Of a stretch of DNA of 64,000 nt, positions 61,525-64,000 are shown in pieces. Source of the stretch: Clostridia bacterium (GTDB lineage: Bacteria; Bacillota; Clostridia; Oscillospirales; CAG-382). The position numbers and the translations under genes were made by a program. The DNA lies in the NCBI GenBank assembly GCA_017429165.1, contig JAFRPL010000007.1:112771-176770 (forward strand), written 5' to 3'. Numbering within the stretch: position 1 is the stretch's first letter; each line of letters starts with the position of its first letter. Under the pieces are notes generated by a model. It was not told where the DNA came from. It did not search any database and saw only the letters and a list, made by a program, of their open reading frames with translations.

Positions 61525-61973
61525 TTTGCCGCCTCCTCAAAATATTTTTTCAGCCGTTTTCTAGTGCGCGTAAGAATTGTGCGCACGTTGCTTTCGCTAA
61601 GTCCCGATTCTGCGCTTATCTGCACGGTGGGCTGCAGATGATGGTAACGCCTTATAAACACGCCGCGTTCGCGCTGCGGGAGCGTCCTTAAGAACCCGTT
61701 GAGTAGCGGAACGATATCTTCGTCGCGGACGGCACAGTTTTTCGGTACACACGATGCCAGCTCTTCCATCACCGCCGCATCTTTGGGATATATATCGTCG
61801 GCGCCGACGCCGAACAGCGACGCCATGGAATCGATATGGCTGCGGCCCGGTCTGCGCGAGTTGTTTTCCCATTTTGCCACGAGCTCGCGTGAAACGTAAA
61901 GACGTTCGGCAAGCTGTTCCTGAGTGATGCCCGCGCCGCGGCGCAGTTCGGCTATTCTTTCACCGGCTCTCAC
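61521..61973 (-). CDS. XRE helix-turn-helix fused to sigma region 4-like domain
   Basis: 150 residues. An N-terminal XRE/Cro helix-turn-helix (about 4-58: RIAELRRGAGITQEQLAERL, VSRELVAKWENNSRRP) is joined to a sigma-70 region 4 helix-turn-helix (about 92-147: LPQRERGVFIRRYHH, ISAESGLSESNVRTILTRTRKRLKKY). Sigma region 2, needed for -10 recognition, is absent. It may act as a DNA-binding regulator rather than a true sigma factor, or recruit RNA polymerase through region 4. Its partner, a membrane protein, is translationally coupled. Confidence 0.85.
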   Translation of the reverse strand: MRAGERIAELRRGAGITQEQLAERLYVSRELVAKWENNSRRPGRSHIDSMASLFGVGADDIYPKDAAVMEELASCVPKNCAVRDEDIVPLLNGFLRTLPQRERGVFIRRYHHLQPTVQISAESGLSESNVRTILTRTRKRLKKYFEEAAK

Positions 61974-62007
61974 GTTTCACACCCCTTACGCTGGTTCTTA
62001 CGTATTT

Positions 62008-62036
62008 ATTAAACCACATTTATTGCGTTTTGTAAA
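62008..62036 (-). promoter_or_regulatory. Promoter of the XRE-sigma4/SurA-like operon
   Basis: TTTACA (62036-62031), 17-base spacer and TTTAAT (62013-62008) on the minus strand, about 35 bases before the start codon. Confidence 0.65.
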
Positions 62037-62200
62037 GGTACTTTTTGTTACGCCCGCCGTCAAGATGTTTGAAAAAGCAAATGAAAATCCCCCGCGGGCG
62101 GAATACTTTTCCGTCCGCGGAGGTGATTTTTGTTATTGCAGGACTTATTCGCCGTTAAAGAGATCGGGCGGATCATCCGTTGAATTCAGGTAAGTACGCG

Positions 62201-62246
62201 TCACCGTATATTCGGCGTTGTGATCGCTTTACGCCATTTATTCCAG
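62201..62246. repeat. 46-bp direct repeat, copy 1
   Basis: The 46 bases from TCACCGTATATTCGGCG to the TTATTCCAG at the end of the first lipoprotein gene are identical to 63348-63393. They span the stop codon and about 35 bases downstream of both lipoprotein genes. Confidence 0.85.
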
Positions 62247-63128
62247 CTCTATAAACAGTTTCAATCCGTTGCTGTATTCGTCAGGTGCAATATCGCCGGA
62301 GTATCTTTTATAATAAACGTGATAAATAATGCCGTAACGCCCGTCAGCGAGTCGTGCAAAATACTTTGCAATAACAGTAAAACTATCGCACTTAATGCTG
62401 TCCTTTGCATATGCTGCCGCAAAATCGGAAAAATAATCGTTCAGCAATTCTTCGCAGCTTTTCTCGTCATACGCGACATTCTTTTCATTTTCAAAAGTAT
62501 GACTGCAAAATATTTGCTTTGCAGTTACAAGGCCGGTACTGCTGCTTACAGATATTTTTACCATTTCATTTGTAGCGATACCATCGATGATTTTGCAGTA
62601 GTAAAAATTATATTTACCACCCACGTCTGGTTTCCCGCCGCTTCTTTCGCAAAAAGCATCGTGTATATATGTTCCGTCAAGTCCTGATTCTTGCAGGGCG
62701 GCATCGGCCGCATCACGGCATTTTTCAAAAGTTTCTTCGCCGGTTTCTGTCGTTATAAACCGATATCCGACAAAATCTCCATGGCTTTTGTTTACACTGA
62801 TTTCAAGGAATCCGTTGTCTGTTTCACATTCGTATATCAGGCGATCGTCTTCAAAAAACGGTGAGAGAAAGACGCTGCCCAGCTTGCCGGTATATTCTTT
62901 TCCATCTATGCTGACTGTCACGTACTGCTGAGTTTCATTATAATTATCCGACACAAAAACAGTTCTACCGGTTAGATCGATCTTGGCGTCGTTCTTACCT
63001 TCGCCAAAAACACTTGCCGTCGCGTCGGCAAAGTACAGTTCATTGGGTTTTAGAATATGATTGGCCGTGCAAGACGATGACATAATAATAAAAGTGACCA
63101 AAAATATAGAGATAAGTGCTTTTTTCAT
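62238..63128 (-). CDS. Lipoprotein of unknown function, complete copy
   Basis: 296 residues. Signal peptide with lipobox MSSSC (Cys about 20), then an exported domain without a recognised family. The last 170 residues match the truncated gene at 63385-64000 along their length: YECETDNGFLEISV, EETFEKCRDAADAALQESG, GTYIHDAF, MVKISVSSSTGLV, YFARLADGRYGIIYHVYYK and the end GLKLFIELE. The repeated pattern 'C-x2-x-AD-AL' and KISVSS strands suggest PepSY-like modules, but the call is weak. Codon use is more A/T-rich than in neighbours. Confidence 0.75.
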   Translation of the reverse strand: MKKALISIFLVTFIIMSSSCTANHILKPNELYFADATASVFGEGKNDAKIDLTGRTVFVSDNYNETQQYVTVSIDGKEYTGKLGSVFLSPFFEDDRLIYECETDNGFLEISVNKSHGDFVGYRFITTETGEETFEKCRDAADAALQESGLDGTYIHDAFCERSGGKPDVGGKYNFYYCKIIDGIATNEMVKISVSSSTGLVTAKQIFCSHTFENEKNVAYDEKSCEELLNDYFSDFAAAYAKDSIKCDSFTVIAKYFARLADGRYGIIYHVYYKRYSGDIAPDEYSNGLKLFIELE

Positions 63129-63154
63129 TTTACATAACCACCTTTCATTGAGTT

Positions 63155-63365
63155 TTAGTTGTTTGCAGAATACAACGCAATTTCATCGGCATAAGATGAA
63201 GGCCCGCTGCCAGCTGCGCGTTGAATAGCTATTTCGATACTTTGCCCACCGACTAAATATAATTTAAAAAAATTACATAGCCAAGGATTAAGTTCGCTCG
63301 CATATTCCAAATTTGTGAAGTCAATTGCGTATTCGGCACCTGCGTTTTCACCGTATATTCGGCGT
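63155..63365 (-). other. Reading-frame fragment without a start codon between the duplicated lipoprotein genes
   Basis: About 70 codons on the minus strand are open (including ENAGAEYAIDFTNLEYASEL and IEIAIQRAAGSGPSSYADE) and read like protein, ending at TAA 63157-63155. No start codon or ribosome site is present, and the frame begins inside the 46-bp repeat. It may be the tail of a gene lost when the lipoprotein genes were duplicated. The other copy of the repeat leads into a different sequence. Confidence 0.25.
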
Positions 63366-63393
63366 TGTGATCGCTTTACGCCATTTATTCCAG
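63348..63393. repeat. 46-bp direct repeat, copy 2
   Basis: Identical to 62201-62246; see that entry. The copies are 1147 bases apart, about the length of one lipoprotein gene plus spacer, as expected from tandem duplication. Confidence 0.85.
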
Positions 63394-64000
63394 TTCGACA
63401 AAAAGCTTTTCGGCCATATTGTAACGGTCCGGGGCTTCAGCTCCGGCGTGCTGTTTGTAATACACATAGTATATAACACCGCAGCTGCCGTCTTTAAGTC
63501 TGGCGAAATAAGCCGCCGCTATTTCGTATTCGCATTTCTTTCCGTTCGCCGAAAGTTTATCGGCATGATCCGCAGCATAATCTTCAACTGCTTTTTTGCA
63601 GCTCGCTTCGTCGTAAGAAATATGCCCGATTCCGTCAAGCATATGGTTATCTGCCAGAGTATACCGCACTATTTGCCCGTTTTTGCTGCTTACCGATATC
63701 TTGATCATTTCGTACACGGCGAATCCTTCCATTGTTCTGTAATAAACAAAACTATAGCAACCGGAAGAGTCGGTATAGTTCGTTTCGTTGAAAGGATCGT
63801 GTATGTATTCACCGGTAACGCTCGCTTCTCTTAACGCGGAGTCGGCTATGTCCTTACAAGCTTCATACGTCATTTCTCCTTTTTCCGCGTCATTATACAT
63901 AAAAGAATAGTAAACGACCTCACCGTATGCCCGGTCAACGAAGAAATAAAGGGCTCCATTTTCTAAATCGCACTTATACTCGTCACAGTCACCGTTGTAA
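63385..64000 (-). CDS. Lipoprotein paralogue, N-terminal part beyond the window
   Basis: The frame is open to the window edge, so the first ATG inside it (63900) is internal. About 204 residues are visible, reading YKCDLENGALYFFVDRAYG, then EMTYEACKDIADSALREAS, GEYIHDPF, MIKISVSSKNGQIV, YFARLKDGSCGVIYYVYYK and AEKLFVELE. It aligns with the complete gene at 62238-63128 without gaps over most of its length. Function unknown. Confidence 0.75.
   Translation of the reverse strand, partial: YNGDCDEYKCDLENGALYFFVDRAYGEVVYYSFMYNDAEKGEMTYEACKDIADSALREASVTGEYIHDPFNETNYTDSSGCYSFVYYRTMEGFAVYEMIKISVSSKNGQIVRYTLADNHMLDGIGHISYDEASCKKAVEDYAADHADKLSANGKKCEYEIAAAYFARLKDGSCGVIYYVYYKQHAGAEAPDRYNMAEKLFVELE

Overview
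The window looks like chromosome of an anaerobic Gram-positive bacterium of the class Clostridia, probably an uncultured gut-type lineage. The S10 ribosomal operon has standard Firmicutes order. Promoters are near-consensus TTGACA-17-TATAAT and ribosome sites are AGGAGG-like. Secreted proteins carry lipoboxes or end in a membrane helix plus a lysine-rich tail. There are no outer-membrane genes. Most genes use ATA heavily for isoleucine; the block at about 38.6-51.3 kb prefers ATC and looks acquired.

Layout. 1-5.3 kb: the S10 operon on the minus strand (S10 to the start of L14) with its promoter. 5.4-13.3 kb: a plus-strand housekeeping run (TSCPD protein, phosphohexomutase, glycerophosphodiesterase, DNA polymerase I, a B12-type radical SAM protein, RsmI). 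13.3-17.5 kb: a large secreted leucine-rich-repeat/collagen-like protein whose leader contains a terminator and competing hairpins. 17.5-26.6 kb: a six-gene minus-strand operon with its own promoter and terminator. It encodes two paralogous membrane-anchored McrB-like AAA+ ATPases, a coiled-coil protein, a small membrane protein, a very large membrane-anchored transglutaminase-like protein and a small protein; I do not recognise this combination as a described system. 26.8-29.2 kb: an MscS channel, an orphan membrane protein and the 3' stump of a CTP synthase gene. 29.3-38.4 kb: two solute-binding lipoproteins, an SGNH hydrolase, a GH110-like beta-helix protein and a LamG-metallophosphoesterase surface protein, which together suggest glycan scavenging.

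38.6-51.3 kb is a probable mobile island. It starts at a relaxase gene remnant and ends near plasmid-type small genes, a tRNA-3'-end-like sequence and tRNA-Leu(CAG). Its core is an apparent operon: HMA metal-binding protein, MacB-type ABC exporter, ATC-hydrolase-like protein, a YbtPQ/IrtAB-like ABC pair, four SAM methyltransferases and a DtxR-family repressor. It is preceded by a strong promoter and three copies of the palindrome GTTAGC-N4-GCTAAC, whose half-sites match the DtxR box. I read it as a metal-controlled transport and small-molecule modification system.

51.5-64 kb: tRNA-Leu, a four-helix-bundle protein between inverted heptamer repeats, a secreted discoidin-like protein, clpB with its Shine-Dalgarno site inside a 12-bp stem (a possible RNA thermometer), glnS-gltX, an XRE-sigma region 4 fusion paired with a membrane SurA-like protein, and tandemly duplicated lipoproteins cut by the window edge.

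All family assignments come from reading motifs by eye; no database search was possible.
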